Source: Actinoallomurus sp963736325 (lineage in GTDB: Bacteria > Actinomycetota > Actinomycetes > Streptosporangiales > Streptosporangiaceae). From it: a stretch of DNA of 64,000 nucleotides. How positions within the stretch are numbered: the first letter of the stretch is position 1; each line of letters begins with the position of its first letter. The stretch is taken from assembly GCA_963736325.1 (NCBI GenBank), contig CAVTOG010000010.1, forward strand, positions 1-64,000. The letters are read 5' to 3'. Shown here piece by piece: positions 26,034 to 35,376 of the stretch. The position numbers and the translations under genes were made by a program. A model generated the notes under the pieces. The model saw nothing but the letters and a program-made list of their open reading frames with translations, did not search any database and had not been told where the DNA came from.

Positions 26034-26516
26034 TCACGCACGTCGCAGGGCGCGGTAGATGACAGGAATGCCGATCAAGCTCGGCAGCAGCCAGTACGCG
26101 ACGGCGGGCAGTCGGTCCCAGAGCGGGAGTTGCTTGCCGTTGTCGACGTAGAAGGCGGTCAGCAGCGCGATGTAGGAGCCACCCATGCCGATGATGTGCA
26201 CGGTGTCGCCCGGCCAATGGCGGCGCCGCGCCACCAGCCCGGTCAACGCGGCTCCGAACGCGACCGTCCCGATCAGGAACAGGCGGTAGTCCTCGCGCCA
26301 GCGCATGACCGTCATCCAGGCAGCGGACCCGAATACCACGCAGATCGCAACGAAGTAGAGACCGCCGAAACGCGTGTGCCGGCCATGCCCCTTGGGCCGG
26401 GCCAGTCCCGCCCAGGCACCGCTCACCACGGCGACTAGCGCCGCCGTCACGTGCACCGCGAGGATTGCGAGGAAGACAGGCGCGCTGGACGGCACGTGGA
26501 ACCCGAGAAAGTCCAT
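26034..26516 (-). CDS. DUF2306-type membrane protein
   Basis: A 160-residue protein with four predicted membrane helices, beginning with a helix around VFLAILAVHVTAALVAVVSG. The GHGRHTRFGGLYFVAI segment with paired His/Arg and the DTVHIIGMGGSY segment resemble DUF2306-type integral proteins. Function unknown. It is divergent from the PadR gene and shares its operator-rich promoter region. ATG 26516 is preferred over a TTG at 26531. Confidence 0.65.
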   Translation of the reverse strand: MDFLGFHVPSSAPVFLAILAVHVTAALVAVVSGAWAGLARPKGHGRHTRFGGLYFVAICVVFGSAAWMTVMRWREDYRLFLIGTVAFGAALTGLVARRRHWPGDTVHIIGMGGSYIALLTAFYVDNGKQLPLWDRLPAVAYWLLPSLIGIPVIYRALRRA

Positions 26517-26531
26517 GACATCACACACCAA

Positions 26532-26613
26532 TAGGTAGCACTACTACTTATGGAGCGACGCTACTGCCCGAACGTTGCCCGCGGAAGACCTTTGGGCGTA
26601 GCGTCGCTACCTA
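26532..26613. promoter_or_regulatory. Nested inverted repeats, putative PadR operator
   Basis: taggtagc (26532-26539) pairs with gctaccta (26606-26613), and inside it agcgacgctac (26554-26564) pairs with gtagcgtcgct (26598-26608). The outer right arm ends at the PadR start codon. The arrangement lies between two divergent genes and fits autoregulation by PadR. Confidence 0.55.
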
Positions 26614-26951
26614 TGAGGGCCGAAGTACTGAAGGGGCATCTGGACGGGCTGCTCCTGGCCGCGTTGGAAGCCGGGCCACGGCACGGCTACGCGGTCAAGG
26701 AAGCCCTGTATGAGGACTCCGGTGGACGAATCGATCTGCCCACCGGCACGATCTACCCGGCGCTGCGACGCCTGGAGCAGGCCGGACTGGTACGCGGTGC
26801 CTGGGACACCGCAGCCGGCCGTCCCCGACGCACCTACAAACTCACCGCCGCCGGGCGCCGCGCCCTCGCCGGACAGCGCGACGGCTGGCGGGAGTTCTCC
26901 GCAGTGATGTCGGCGCTGATGGAGGGCCGACCATGCCCCGGCACCGCCTGA
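26613..26951 (+). CDS. PadR-family transcriptional regulator
   Basis: A 112-residue winged-helix regulator. MRAEVLKGHLDGLLLAALEA, GPRHGYAVKEALYE, the wing/recognition segment LPTGTIYPALRRLEQAGLVR and GRPRRTYKLTAAGRRAL are textbook PadR. The short C-terminal helix marks the short subfamily. The stop lies inside the next gene (19-base overlap), whose membrane product often accompanies such regulators. ATG 26613 begins at the family start; it sits on the edge of an inverted repeat. Confidence 0.92.
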   Translation: MRAEVLKGHLDGLLLAALEAGPRHGYAVKEALYEDSGGRIDLPTGTIYPALRRLEQAGLVRGAWDTAAGRPRRTYKLTAAGRRALAGQRDGWREFSAVMSALMEGRPCPGTA

Positions 26952-27502
26952 TCGAGAACTACCTTGACCACCTGCGGGTCCTGCCCGTGGAGATGGTCGA
27001 CGAGCTTACCGACGGCTTGATCGAAAGCTACGACCACCACCGCAGGCACGGGCGAGCCCCCGACGATGCGGCGCGCGCGACGATCACCGAGTTCGGTCCC
27101 CCCGAAGACGTGATCGCCGCCTTCGACCAGATCGCGCCCGGCCGCCGCGTCTCCCGTCTGCTGCTCGCCACCGGGCCACTCGCTGGGCTGTGCTGGGGAA
27201 CTGCGGTTCTCACCACTCACGCCTGGACCTGGCCGATCCCCACCTGGACAGCCCCAGCGTTCGGCGTCGCGCTGGTGACGGTCATCGCCCTGCTGCTCAC
27301 AGCCGCCCGCGTTCCACGCCGCCGAGCACGACGCGCGGCGCCCTTCGGCGCGGGCGGACTTGCGCTCCTCGACACCTTCGCGGTCATCGAAGTCCTCTCG
27401 GCGGCCCCCGACCTGTCCTGGCCGCTACGGCTCGCGATTTTGATCTCCCTCGTACGGGCTTGCCTGACGGCGCGCACGCTGCGCGTCATCCTCACGCGCT
27501 GA
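26933..27502 (+). CDS. HAAS-domain membrane protein coupled to PadR
   Basis: A 189-residue protein with an N-terminal HAAS-like helical domain (LIENYLDHLRVLP, EELTDGLIESYDHHR-like, ATITEFGPPEDVIAAF) and four membrane helices after residue 80. HAAS domains commonly sit on membrane proteins encoded directly downstream of PadR genes and are thought to transmit signals. The 19-base overlap with PadR indicates one transcript and coupled translation. Confidence 0.8.
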   Translation: MPRHRLIENYLDHLRVLPVEMVDELTDGLIESYDHHRRHGRAPDDAARATITEFGPPEDVIAAFDQIAPGRRVSRLLLATGPLAGLCWGTAVLTTHAWTWPIPTWTAPAFGVALVTVIALLLTAARVPRRRARRAAPFGAGGLALLDTFAVIEVLSAAPDLSWPLRLAILISLVRACLTARTLRVILTR

Positions 27503-27542
27503 CATCGGGCTCTGCGCCTGCTGAAAACTCCATCCGTGCAGT

Positions 27543-28080
27543 TCAGGCTGCATGTTTGTACTCGTGGAGGATTCCGCCGAGGCGTTGGTGTCTTCGTATG
27601 TTCAGCTGGGCGATCGGGTCCGGATCGGTGATCGGCGGGGGCAATGGACAGAGCGGGCGGGCATTCGCGATGCCCTGGTGCGGCCTGTGGCCGTTGCAGA
27701 AGCGTTCGAACTCGCGCAGGGCGTGGAGCAAGTGACGCTGATTCCAGATCAACGTCCGATCCAGCAACTCGCGCCGGCAGGTCTGCCCCCACCGCTCCAT
27801 GATCGAATTCATCCGGGGCATCCGGACGCCGCTGAACACCACCTCGATCCCCGCATCGGCCAACCGGCATCGAACAACTGGGGAAACTTGCCGTCCCTAT
27901 CCCGGATCATGAACCCTGCCCGGCAGCCTGCGTCTTGGAGGTCCATGACGAGGTTCTTCGCCGCCTGCACCACCCAGGACGCGGTCGGGTACGCAGTAGC
28001 GCCCAGGGTCCGGATCCGGCGACCACCGTGCTCGATCACCGCGAGCACATACATCGGCGCTCCCATGACGTGGTGACCGC
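27543..28080 (-). pseudogene. Integrase-core transposase, C-terminal half, frameshifted
   Basis: Two overlapping minus-strand frames give LYVLAVIEH-like YVLAVIEHGGRRIRTLGATA, NLVMDLQDAG and MIRDRDGKFPQLFD. After a frameshift near 27850 come ADAGIEVVFSGVRMPRMNSI, ERWGQTCRRELLDRTLIWNQ and the terminal LGGILHEYKHAA. RDRDGKF and the ERW block are parts of the DDE integrase core. The N-terminus and first catalytic Asp are missing. It belongs to the same general family as the debris in the duplicated unit but is a different lineage. Confidence 0.8.
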
Positions 28081-28169
28081 TCCCACGTCACCTACTTCGA
28101 CATGTTCGGCCACCACCGCCCTACCCGAGGGTCCGTACCGGCCTCCAACCCACTCACCTGCCCGGATGA

Positions 28170-28394
28170 CATTTCCGGCAGGAGCAGGCGTACTCGCCGC
28201 ACTTCGAGAACGGCGTCCCGCACACCCCGGCTCTCAGCGGCCCGTCCGCGACGTTCCTCCCCGGGGGTGTGATCGGCGAGCAGGCCACCGGATGGCCGCC
28301 GAACGGCGACTTCACGATCCCGTACGCCGACGTCCTACGCGGCGAACTGACCACACTGCGCCGTACGCGCCCCGGCTGGGCGGCTCCCGCCTAG
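28170..28394 (+). pseudogene. Unidentified C-terminal gene fragment
   Basis: A frame without a start encodes HFRQEQAYSPHFENGVPHTP, ATFLPGGVIGEQATGWPPNG and DFTIPYADVLRGELTTLRR to TAG 28394. The composition is that of a real protein and ends properly, but I cannot name the family. Its 5' part appears to have been replaced by the transposase remnant. It converges with the vWA pseudogene, whose stop overlaps it by four bases. Confidence 0.4.
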
Positions 28395-29348
28395 ACGATG
28401 TGCACTCGTTCGGCCCAGTCCGGGGTCGGCGGTGGGTCAGGGCCGACCAGGCCGGCGATCAGCCGGCAGGAGGGCGTCTCGGCGGGCCATGGGGTGTAGC
28501 CGTCGGTGAGCACGATCACCACCTGGGGTCGTTCCGGGGCGGCCAGCGCGGCTGCGATGCCCACGCGCATGTCGGTGCCGCCCCCGCCGGCGAGCGTGAT
28601 CTGCTCGGTGGAGGTGACCCGGGCCGTGGTGTGCACGTCCGCGTCGCAGGCGAGCACGGTTATTCGGTTGCCTCGGATGCCGACCTCGCGCAGCACTCCG
28701 GTCACCTCGCCGAGCACCGCCGCCAGTTCCTCGGCGCCCATGGAGCCCGAGGTGTCGATGACGATCGCCACCCGGCTCGTGCAGCAGGCAGGCCCGCTCG
28801 GCGGTGCTGAGGCTCGGATCGTCGGGGTCGGTCACCGTGCGACGGCGACCGGTGGAGTCGAGGAACGGCCGGCCGTACCGGTCGAGCAGCTCGCGGGTGT
28901 GCCGGGTGTCCCACAGGTGGCGGGCGCCGGTCCAGTCCTGCGTCACCCTATGGACGCCTTCGTAGTAGGCGGCGTTCGGCGGCAGGCCGAAGGCCAGCTT
29001 GGCCCGCTGGGGCCCGTCCACCATGCCCGGAGCCTGGACGTACAGTGCCGTTTCGTCGGGATCGTCCGCGGTGTAGCGGGCCAGCACCATCCGGGGATGC
29101 GGGGCCAGCGTGCTCCGGCCGCCCAGGACCCGGGGCAGGTGCCAGCGCACCAGATCCGGGGCGAGGTGCCGCAGGTCCTCGGCCAGCGCCGCGGCGACCT
29201 CGGTGCCGTGACCGGCCTTGACGGTGTCCAGGTCGAACGCGACATCGATGTTGGCGGCCGCGCAGGCGCCGCGCCAGTCGCCGGGCACCGCGTGCCGGCG
29301 CACCCGCCGCCAGCTCGCCACGACCTCCGGCGGGAACGTACGGCTCAC
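28391..29348 (-). pseudogene. vWA-domain protein (DUF2201-like C-terminus), frameshifted
   Basis: From GTG 29348 the frame encodes FPPEVVASWRRVRRHAVPGD, a helical DLRHLAPDLVRWHLPRVLGG block and YVQAPGMVDGP. At about 28790 the frame shifts, and the second frame gives a vWA domain: VIDTSGSM (metal-site DxSxS), ITLAGGGGTDMRVGI, VIVLTDGYTPWPAETPSC. The vWA part matches the C-terminal domain of DUF2201 proteins. A segment between HAVP and GDW also seems shortened. The GTG overlaps the stop of the leucine-rich-repeat gene (GTGA), so the two were coupled. Confidence 0.7.
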
Positions 29349-30072
29349 CGGTACACGCTGCCGATCGCGTGCAGGTCGGCGTGGACCGGGGTGGCCGGGC
29401 GCAGATGCGGGTGCAGCGCCCGCTTGACCTTGCGCGGCACAACGTGGGTGCCGCCGCGCCGTCCAACCCGTTGCCGCCGAGAAAGAGCCGCTCCATGGGC
29501 CGATCGCGCTCGCGCAGCACCTCCAGCAGCCCCGCCAGCCCATCGGTTGTCACGCCGGTGTTGACCAGGTCGAGGGTGCGGATGGTGGTGTTGCGGCGCA
29601 GCATGGCGGCGAGCGCGCGGGCGCCCTCGTCGCCCACCGGGTTGCGCTTGAGCCACAGCACCTGGACGGTGTCGTCGCCGGCCAGCCGGTCGGCCAGCGC
29701 CCGTACCCCGTCCGGCCCGATACGGTTGCAGCCGAGATAGACGGTCCTGATGCCGTGCCCTGGCGTGAGCGCGCCGGCCACGGCGCGGGCGCCCTCGTCC
29801 TCCAGCGCGTTGGTCCCCATCAGCAGGTGCGTCGCGTGCGGTGAGGCGGTGGCAGCAGGCAGCACCCGCACCGCGCCGGCCGCCCCGAGGCCCTGCTTGC
29901 ACAGGTCGACGCGGCCGTCGGGCCGCAAGGTGCCGATGGTGAACGTCTCATCTTCGGTCACCGGCGCGTCGCCGCCCAGCCGGGCGAGCAGAGGAACGAG
30001 CCCGGCCGGATCGGCCAACGGCAGGTCGGGGTGCTCGATCGCGGGACAACGTACGGGCACCGGCTCCATCAT
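29345..30072 (-). pseudogene. Leucine-rich-repeat protein, frameshifted near its end
   Basis: From ATG 30072 the protein has a 90-residue lead and four to five ribonuclease-inhibitor-like repeats: NALEDEGARAVAGAL, CNRIGPDGVRALADRL, RNPVGDEGARALAAML, NTGVTTDGLAGLLEVL, GNGLDGAA. At about 29460 an extra base shifts the frame. The other frame supplies VVPRKVKRALHPHLRPATPV and a final HAIGSVYR. Intact relatives usually have more repeats. The ATG overlaps the TGA of the SDR gene, so SDR, repeat and vWA genes formed one operon. Confidence 0.75.
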
Positions 30073-31105
30073 CACCACTCCACCGCTCGATAGTCCTTCA
30101 AGAACAGGCCGGACATCCGGTGCCCTCCAACGCCGCGAACCACCGGGTCGTACACGCGGGCCGCGCCGTCGATCACGTCGAGCGGCGGGCGGAAACCCAT
30201 CGCCCGCTGCTCGGTCTTGCCCGGGTGCGGGCGCTCGTCGGTGACCCAGCCGGTATCGACACTGTTGATGTGAATGCCGGCCTCCGCGTAGTCCGCCGCG
30301 GCGGTGCGGGTCAGCACGTTCAGCGCGGCCTTGGCCATGTTCGTGTGCGGGTGCCGGACCGTCTTGTTGGCCCGCGAGAAGCTGCCCTCCATGGCCGAGA
30401 CCTGCACCACGTACCGGTCGGGCGAGGGCGACGCCTCCATGAGCGGGCGCAGCCGGGAGGTCAGCAGGAACGGCACGAAAGCGCTGATGACCTGCACCTC
30501 CATCCACTCGGAAGCCTCGATCTCATGCAGCCGCAGGCTCCAGCTGTTGCGGTCGCGCCGTCGAGCGCCTCGCCCTCCGCGGACCGCACCTCACGGTGGT
30601 AGGCGGCCGGCCGCCGGATGGTCTGCGCGGCGTTGTTGATCAGGATGTCGAGATGGCCGAAGCGCTCGGGCACGGCGCTCAGCAGCCCGGCCACGCCCGC
30701 CATGTCGAGGAAGTCCACACCGTGGACGTGCAGCCGGCCGAGCCAGCCGCCCGCGTCCGGCTCGGCGGCGAACCGCCGCGCGGCGTCCTTGGGGAACCGG
30801 GTGGTGATCATGACCTCGCCACCGTCGCGCAGCAGCTTGAGCGCGACCTGGTAGCCGATCTTGATCCGGCCGCCGGTGACCAGCGCCGTACGGCCTCCCA
30901 GCTCGCACCGGGCGTCACGGTGGGCGAGGTTGTCCGCCGCGCAGAACCCGCAGAGCAGGTGGTAGTCGGGATGCACCTCACGGTAGGCCGCCTTGCAGAC
31001 GTAACACCGGCGGCTTCCGATCAGGGTGCCGGACCGCCCCGTCGCCGACGGGGGCGCGGGGCACTGGTCGAGGTCCGCCGGTTTCGAACGGGGGATATCA
31101 CTACA
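30072..31105 (-). pseudogene. Zinc-ribbon short-chain dehydrogenase (SDR), broken
   Basis: The minus-strand frame starts without a clear start codon near 31105 and has a CxxC...CxxC ribbon (CYVCKAAYREVHPDYHLLCG, FC). An SDR Rossmann start follows (GGRTALVTGGRIKIGYQVAL) with NNAAQT. At about 30565 the frame changes, apparently with an internal deletion. The next frame gives NSWSLRLHEIEASEWMEVQV, the catalytic region with YVVQVSAMEGSF, HTNMAKAALNVLTR (catalytic-Lys helix) and GWVTDERP. The Tyr of YxxxK is not obvious in the standard spacing. A ribbon-bearing SDR next to repeat and vWA genes is unusual. Confidence 0.7.
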
Positions 31106-31209
31106 TCGCTAACTGCTTGTATCGGTTACGTAGTAGTCAGCAAGATCCAGAGGTAGGCATAGCAGTCAAATCGTGTAAAGATCCTAGTAAGTGGCAGGAG
31201 GTCCTGGCC

Positions 31210-34143
31210 GTGCCCCGTGCGGCTCCAGCGCTTGCGGAGCGCGAACACGACTTGGCGTCGCTGGTGGCGGCACTCGCCCACCCTCCCGCCATCGCGGTGG
31301 TCGACGGCGAGGCCGGTATCGGGAAGTCCTATCTGGTGCGGCAGGCCCTCGACGACGGGGCGCTCGCCGACCGGCGGCGGCTGTTCGGGTCCGCCAGGCC
31401 GACACTGGCGTCCTGCCCGCTGGGGCCCGTGATCGAGGCCCTCTCCACCGCGAAGCGGCCACCCGTACGGCGCCTCAGCCCGCTCGCGGGGGTACTGCGG
31501 GCGGTATTGCCCGACCTGGCCGACATCCTGCCCCCCGCGCCGCCACCACTACAGGACCATCAACAGGACCGTCACCGCCTGGTGCGCGCCACCGCGGAAC
31601 TGCTCTCCGGGCTCGGCCCCACGGTCCTGGTGCTCGAGGATCTGCAGTGGGCCGACGAGACCACCATCGAGTTGCTGCGGATGATCGGTGCCGCGCCGGC
31701 GGCGGAGTTGTCGATCGCGATCACGTGCAGGTCCCCGGCCGACCTGCCGATCTCGGGGACGACGATCGCACGCGTCCACCTCCCGCCGCTGTCGCCGCAG
31801 GCCGCCGGCCGGCTGGCCGGTGTGGTTCTGGGCGACTCGGAGACGGTCATGCCGCGCGAGCTCGCGGATCTGCTCTACGAGCGCAGTGGCGGTGTGCCGC
31901 TCGTGGTACGCGAGGACGCGCTGCTGCTCCGGCAGTGCGGCCTGCTGCGCCCGGTGAACGGCAAATGGACCCTCGGGCCGTGTGGGGAGGCCACCGAGCC
32001 CGATCTGTCGGCGGCGGTACCACCCGCAATCGGCGCCGAGATCCTCGCCCGGGTCCGTGGGCTCGGCGCCGATGGGGGTGCCGCGCTCGAGGCCGTGGCC
32101 GCGCTCGCCGGACCGGCCGAACCCGAGCTGGTGGCGAGGGTCGCCGCCATGAGCGCCGAGCGGACGAGCGTCGCTCTCGGGGACGCGATCTGCTGCGGGC
32201 TCCTACGCGACCATGATCCGGACGGCACCACCGTGAGGTTCCGCCACGAGCTGGCCCGGCTCGCGATCTACCAGGCCATGCCCGGACATCGCCGGCACGG
32301 GCTGCACGCCATCGCCGCCCGGGAGCTGGGCGCGGCCGGTGATGGCGCCATGACCGTACGCGCCATGGAGCATCACCGGCTCGCCGGCGACATCCCGGGA
32401 TGGGCGGCGAGCGCCGAGGCCGCCGCCGAGGACGCCGCCGCCGAGGGTTCGTTCGACGCCGCCCATGACTACCTGCGGGACATCCTCGAGGCGGGCGCGG
32501 TCGCGAAAGAGAGACGCGCGGAGGTCACGATCAAGCTGGGCTGGACCGCGCTGGGCGACGCCGACCGGGCGCGGGCCGCCGCCGTGCTGCTGGACAAGGC
32601 GCGAGCGGACGGCACGGTGTCCACGGCGCAGCGGTCCGAGTTGCGCCTGCTCCGCGTCTGGTCCTCCCTGGAGCACGCGGGAGCAGGACAGGAAATGGAC
32701 GCCCTGGTGGGAGAGGTACGCGCCGCGATCGGTGATCTCGCCCGGCGTCCGGATCTCCAGGCGATCGCCCTCGCGGTCCTCGCCACGCCGAACAGGCTGC
32801 CGGAGCGTGACGTGCGTGTGCAGGCGGCATGGCTGGAGGAGGCCCGTGCGGCACTCGCCCGGACCGCGGATCCGCTGGCGCACGCGGTCGTCGAGACCGC
32901 CGCCGCACACATGCTGCTCACCACGGGAAGCCCGGAAGGCTGGGACGCGGTGGAGGCCCTGACGCCCCACTGTGACCGGCCGGACGTCAATCGGCAGATC
33001 ATTCGGGGGCTGCTCGACCTGGCCGACGCGGCTGTGCACCTGGGTCACTATTCGCGCGGGATGGAGCTGATCGAGCAAGGCCGGCGGCTGGCCGCCGGTG
33101 CCCGGTCGCACACCTACGACTCGCGGCTCCGGGCGACCGCGCTGCGCGTTCGCTGGACGATGGGCGGCCTCGAAGCCGAGGACCGGGCGAGCGTGCTGAG
33201 CGATGACCCGCGCACGCAGGTCAGGTTGTTGTGGGCCCAGATGCGAGCCGGGCAGGGCCGGACGGACACCGCACGGCACACTCTGCGCGTGGTGGCGGAG
33301 GAGGCATGCGAGACCGGGGACCTCGCGATCGCGGCCCATGCCGTGGCGGAATTCAACCGGGTGGCGCTGAACGCCGCTCACCGGCGCCTCGGGCACACCT
33401 ACGCCCGGCAGGTACTCGATGCGCTGGAGCGTAAGCGGATCTTGCCCTGGGCGGCGCCGCTTCTTCCGTTCGTCCCGCTCGATCTGGTGCGTGCGGCTCT
33501 CCCCGGGTACCGCGCCGCCCTGGAGGGCCTGGACGCACCACTCGCCCACGCCGCGCTCGGTTTCGCCGAGGCCCGGCTGAGCGAGCAGGACGGCGACCCG
33601 GAGCAGGCGTCCGCCGGCTACCGCCGTGCTCGCCACGCATACGCGGCGCTGCCGGATGTACGGCTGATGGCGCACGCGAGCGCCTCGGAAGTACGCTGCC
33701 AGATCTTCGCGGGGCAGGAGCCGGACATCGACCTGCTGCGCCATGCGTGGAGCACGTTCACGGGCCTCGACGCGGCCTGGGACGCGGACCGGCTGAAGCA
33801 ACTCATGCAGGCGGCCGGCATGCCGGTACCGCCCCGCCGCGGCCGGCCCGGCTATGGCAACCAGCTGTCCCCGCGGGAACGCGGGGTCGCCGCCCTCGCG
33901 GCCTCAGGCCACACGAACCGGGACATCGCCGCGAAGCTGTACCTGTCGGACCGCACGGTGAAGTACCACCTCGCCAACGCCATGCGGAAGCTCGAGGTGA
34001 CCAGCAGGCGACGGCTGCGCGACGTTCTCGAACCGGAGATCTCCACGGTCGGGCCGGCCGAGGCACCGGTGGATCACACCTGCCGGTGCGTCCAGTGTGG
34101 ACGGGCAATTAACCCGTCCCTATTGGACAGGGCACGCGATTAG
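31210..34143 (+). CDS. Large LuxR-family ATPase regulator (LAL type)
   Basis: A 977-residue regulator. The N-terminal AAA ATPase has Walker A GEAGIGKSYL and Walker B VLVLEDLQWAD, a helical repeat region covers roughly 370-860, and a C-terminal LuxR helix-turn-helix reads LSPRERGVAALAASGHTNRD and SDRTVKYHLANAMRKLEV. After the helix-turn-helix comes an extra tail with HTCRCVQCGRAINPS, a CxC..C motif that could bind metal. The GTG at 31210 follows AGGAGGT; an upstream in-frame start at 31117 has none. It is divergent from the SDR-repeat-vWA cassette and may have regulated it. Confidence 0.88.
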   Translation: MPRAAPALAEREHDLASLVAALAHPPAIAVVDGEAGIGKSYLVRQALDDGALADRRRLFGSARPTLASCPLGPVIEALSTAKRPPVRRLSPLAGVLRAVLPDLADILPPAPPPLQDHQQDRHRLVRATAELLSGLGPTVLVLEDLQWADETTIELLRMIGAAPAAELSIAITCRSPADLPISGTTIARVHLPPLSPQAAGRLAGVVLGDSETVMPRELADLLYERSGGVPLVVREDALLLRQCGLLRPVNGKWTLGPCGEATEPDLSAAVPPAIGAEILARVRGLGADGGAALEAVAALAGPAEPELVARVAAMSAERTSVALGDAICCGLLRDHDPDGTTVRFRHELARLAIYQAMPGHRRHGLHAIAARELGAAGDGAMTVRAMEHHRLAGDIPGWAASAEAAAEDAAAEGSFDAAHDYLRDILEAGAVAKERRAEVTIKLGWTALGDADRARAAAVLLDKARADGTVSTAQRSELRLLRVWSSLEHAGAGQEMDALVGEVRAAIGDLARRPDLQAIALAVLATPNRLPERDVRVQAAWLEEARAALARTADPLAHAVVETAAAHMLLTTGSPEGWDAVEALTPHCDRPDVNRQIIRGLLDLADAAVHLGHYSRGMELIEQGRRLAAGARSHTYDSRLRATALRVRWTMGGLEAEDRASVLSDDPRTQVRLLWAQMRAGQGRTDTARHTLRVVAEEACETGDLAIAAHAVAEFNRVALNAAHRRLGHTYARQVLDALERKRILPWAAPLLPFVPLDLVRAALPGYRAALEGLDAPLAHAALGFAEARLSEQDGDPEQASAGYRRARHAYAALPDVRLMAHASASEVRCQIFAGQEPDIDLLRHAWSTFTGLDAAWDADRLKQLMQAAGMPVPPRRGRPGYGNQLSPRERGVAALAASGHTNRDIAAKLYLSDRTVKYHLANAMRKLEVTSRRRLRDVLEPEISTVGPAEAPVDHTCRCVQCGRAINPSLLDRARD

Positions 34144-34294
34144 AAATCCGCCGATTCTGAGTAGGACTCACGTTCGGCACGTTGACGCCGGATCCGGACA
34201 GTGCCCCAGGGAAAGGAAGTCGCAGGGCGCCATCGCGGTCGAACGACGGCGGAAGCCCCGCCACCCCCCGCTTCTTACGACTAGGAGACCCCAC

Positions 34295-34756
34295 ATGAAA
34301 CCCGCCAGCATGTTTGTCGGCCTCTCCATCGTCGCCCTCGGATTCGCAGGAACGCCCGCTTTCGCGGCCGGCGGCCAGGTCGACGGCTCGATCAGCGTCG
34401 CCGGCTCCTCCTGCACCTGGGCCAACGCGGCCACCAGCGACGCTCCGCCGAACACCCTGACGGTCGACCACACCACGGTCAGCCCGACCTGCGCCGGCAG
34501 CATCACGGCGAACCTGTCCAACAACCCCACGATCACCTTCAACGACGCCGCGGGCACCGCCTCGTCCGCCTCGATCGTCGTCAACGGCACGATCCTCGGA
34601 ATCTCCTGCGGTTACACGGTGTCGAACGTCTCGATCGCCCGCCAGGGGACGACGAGGACCTACAGCGGCGGCCCCTTCACGGCCACCAAGTCCTCGGGCA
34701 GCATCCTGTGCCCGGGCACCGAGACGGTGGACTCCGCGACCTTCACCTTCCACTAG
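34295..34756 (+). CDS. Small secreted protein, Cys-containing beta-rich
   Basis: A 153-residue protein with a Sec signal peptide (MKPASMFVGLSIVALGFAG, cleavage near AFAAG). The mature part is Thr/Ser/Ala-rich with four Cys spaced for two disulfides: SSCTWANAATSD, TVSPTCAGSIT, GISCGYTVSN, SILCPGTETV. It looks like a small extracellular beta-sandwich of unknown function. AGGAGA precedes the ATG. A 20-base inverted repeat lies 45 bases after its stop. Confidence 0.7.
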   Translation: MKPASMFVGLSIVALGFAGTPAFAAGGQVDGSISVAGSSCTWANAATSDAPPNTLTVDHTTVSPTCAGSITANLSNNPTITFNDAAGTASSASIVVNGTILGISCGYTVSNVSIARQGTTRTYSGGPFTATKSSGSILCPGTETVDSATFTFH

Positions 34757-34800
34757 ATCGATCTCAAACCTGCGGGCTCGTTGGTGTGACCCAGGTTGAG

Positions 34801-34873
34801 CACGGTTGAAGCCCTTGGTCGATCATTCCTTCTTGCGACAGTTGGAAGATCAGGACCAAGGGCTTCAGCCGTG
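34801..34873. repeat. Near-perfect 20-base inverted repeat
   Basis: cacggttgaagcccttggtc (34801-34820) pairs with gaccaagggcttcagccgtg (34854-34873); 19 of 20 positions are complementary, with a 33-base loop. It may be a terminator for the secreted-protein gene, but it has no T-run and lies at the edge of transposase debris, so the paired end of a mobile element is equally possible. Confidence 0.6.
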
Positions 34874-35215
34874 TGCCGCCTCGGCTTGGGAGCGCAGTAA
34901 GCCGGCCCAGCCGTTTCGGCGTGGACCTGGCGGCGTGCCGGCGTGCGATCAAGGCGCGGCGCCGACGCAGAATCGTCTCCGGGCGGACCAGTAGCCGCAG
35001 CCGACAAAACGCCTCCCCCGGCAGGCGGCGCAACAACGCCGCGAGGAAGGCCCGATCGGCCGGGGTGAACCTTGCCCTTTCGTCGCCCAACTGGCGCTGC
35101 AACACGGCGAGCTGGTGGCGCAAGGCCGAGATCTCGGTGTCCTTATCCCGGTCACTCATCGAGAACAGCCGCAGCACCACCTGCCCAGACGACATTTTCG
35201 GCAAGCGCAGGGTGC
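34874..35215 (-). pseudogene. Integrase-type transposase, N-terminal remnant
   Basis: Minus-strand frame with MSDRDKDTEISALRHQLAVL, LGDERARFTPADRAFLAALL and LLVRPETILRRRRALIARRH. It is close to the remnant in the duplicated unit (2214-2545) but clearly diverged. The catalytic core is absent. Confidence 0.72.
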
Positions 35216-35376
35216 CGATACTCCTCACGAGACACCCCAAAGCCCACTTTGACCGAAAAAGGCCAAGAACGGAGGCTAATCACGTGTGGTGAGGATCGCC
35301 TACCTCCACCTACCATGGCCGTGGACGGAAGACCATTGCATGCTGCGCAGATTCGGATCCCCGTAAGGAATTTCCA

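Noticed and set aside
32203..33801. 532-codon minus-strand frame
   Set aside because: Antisense to the LuxR regulator, whose motifs are unambiguous.
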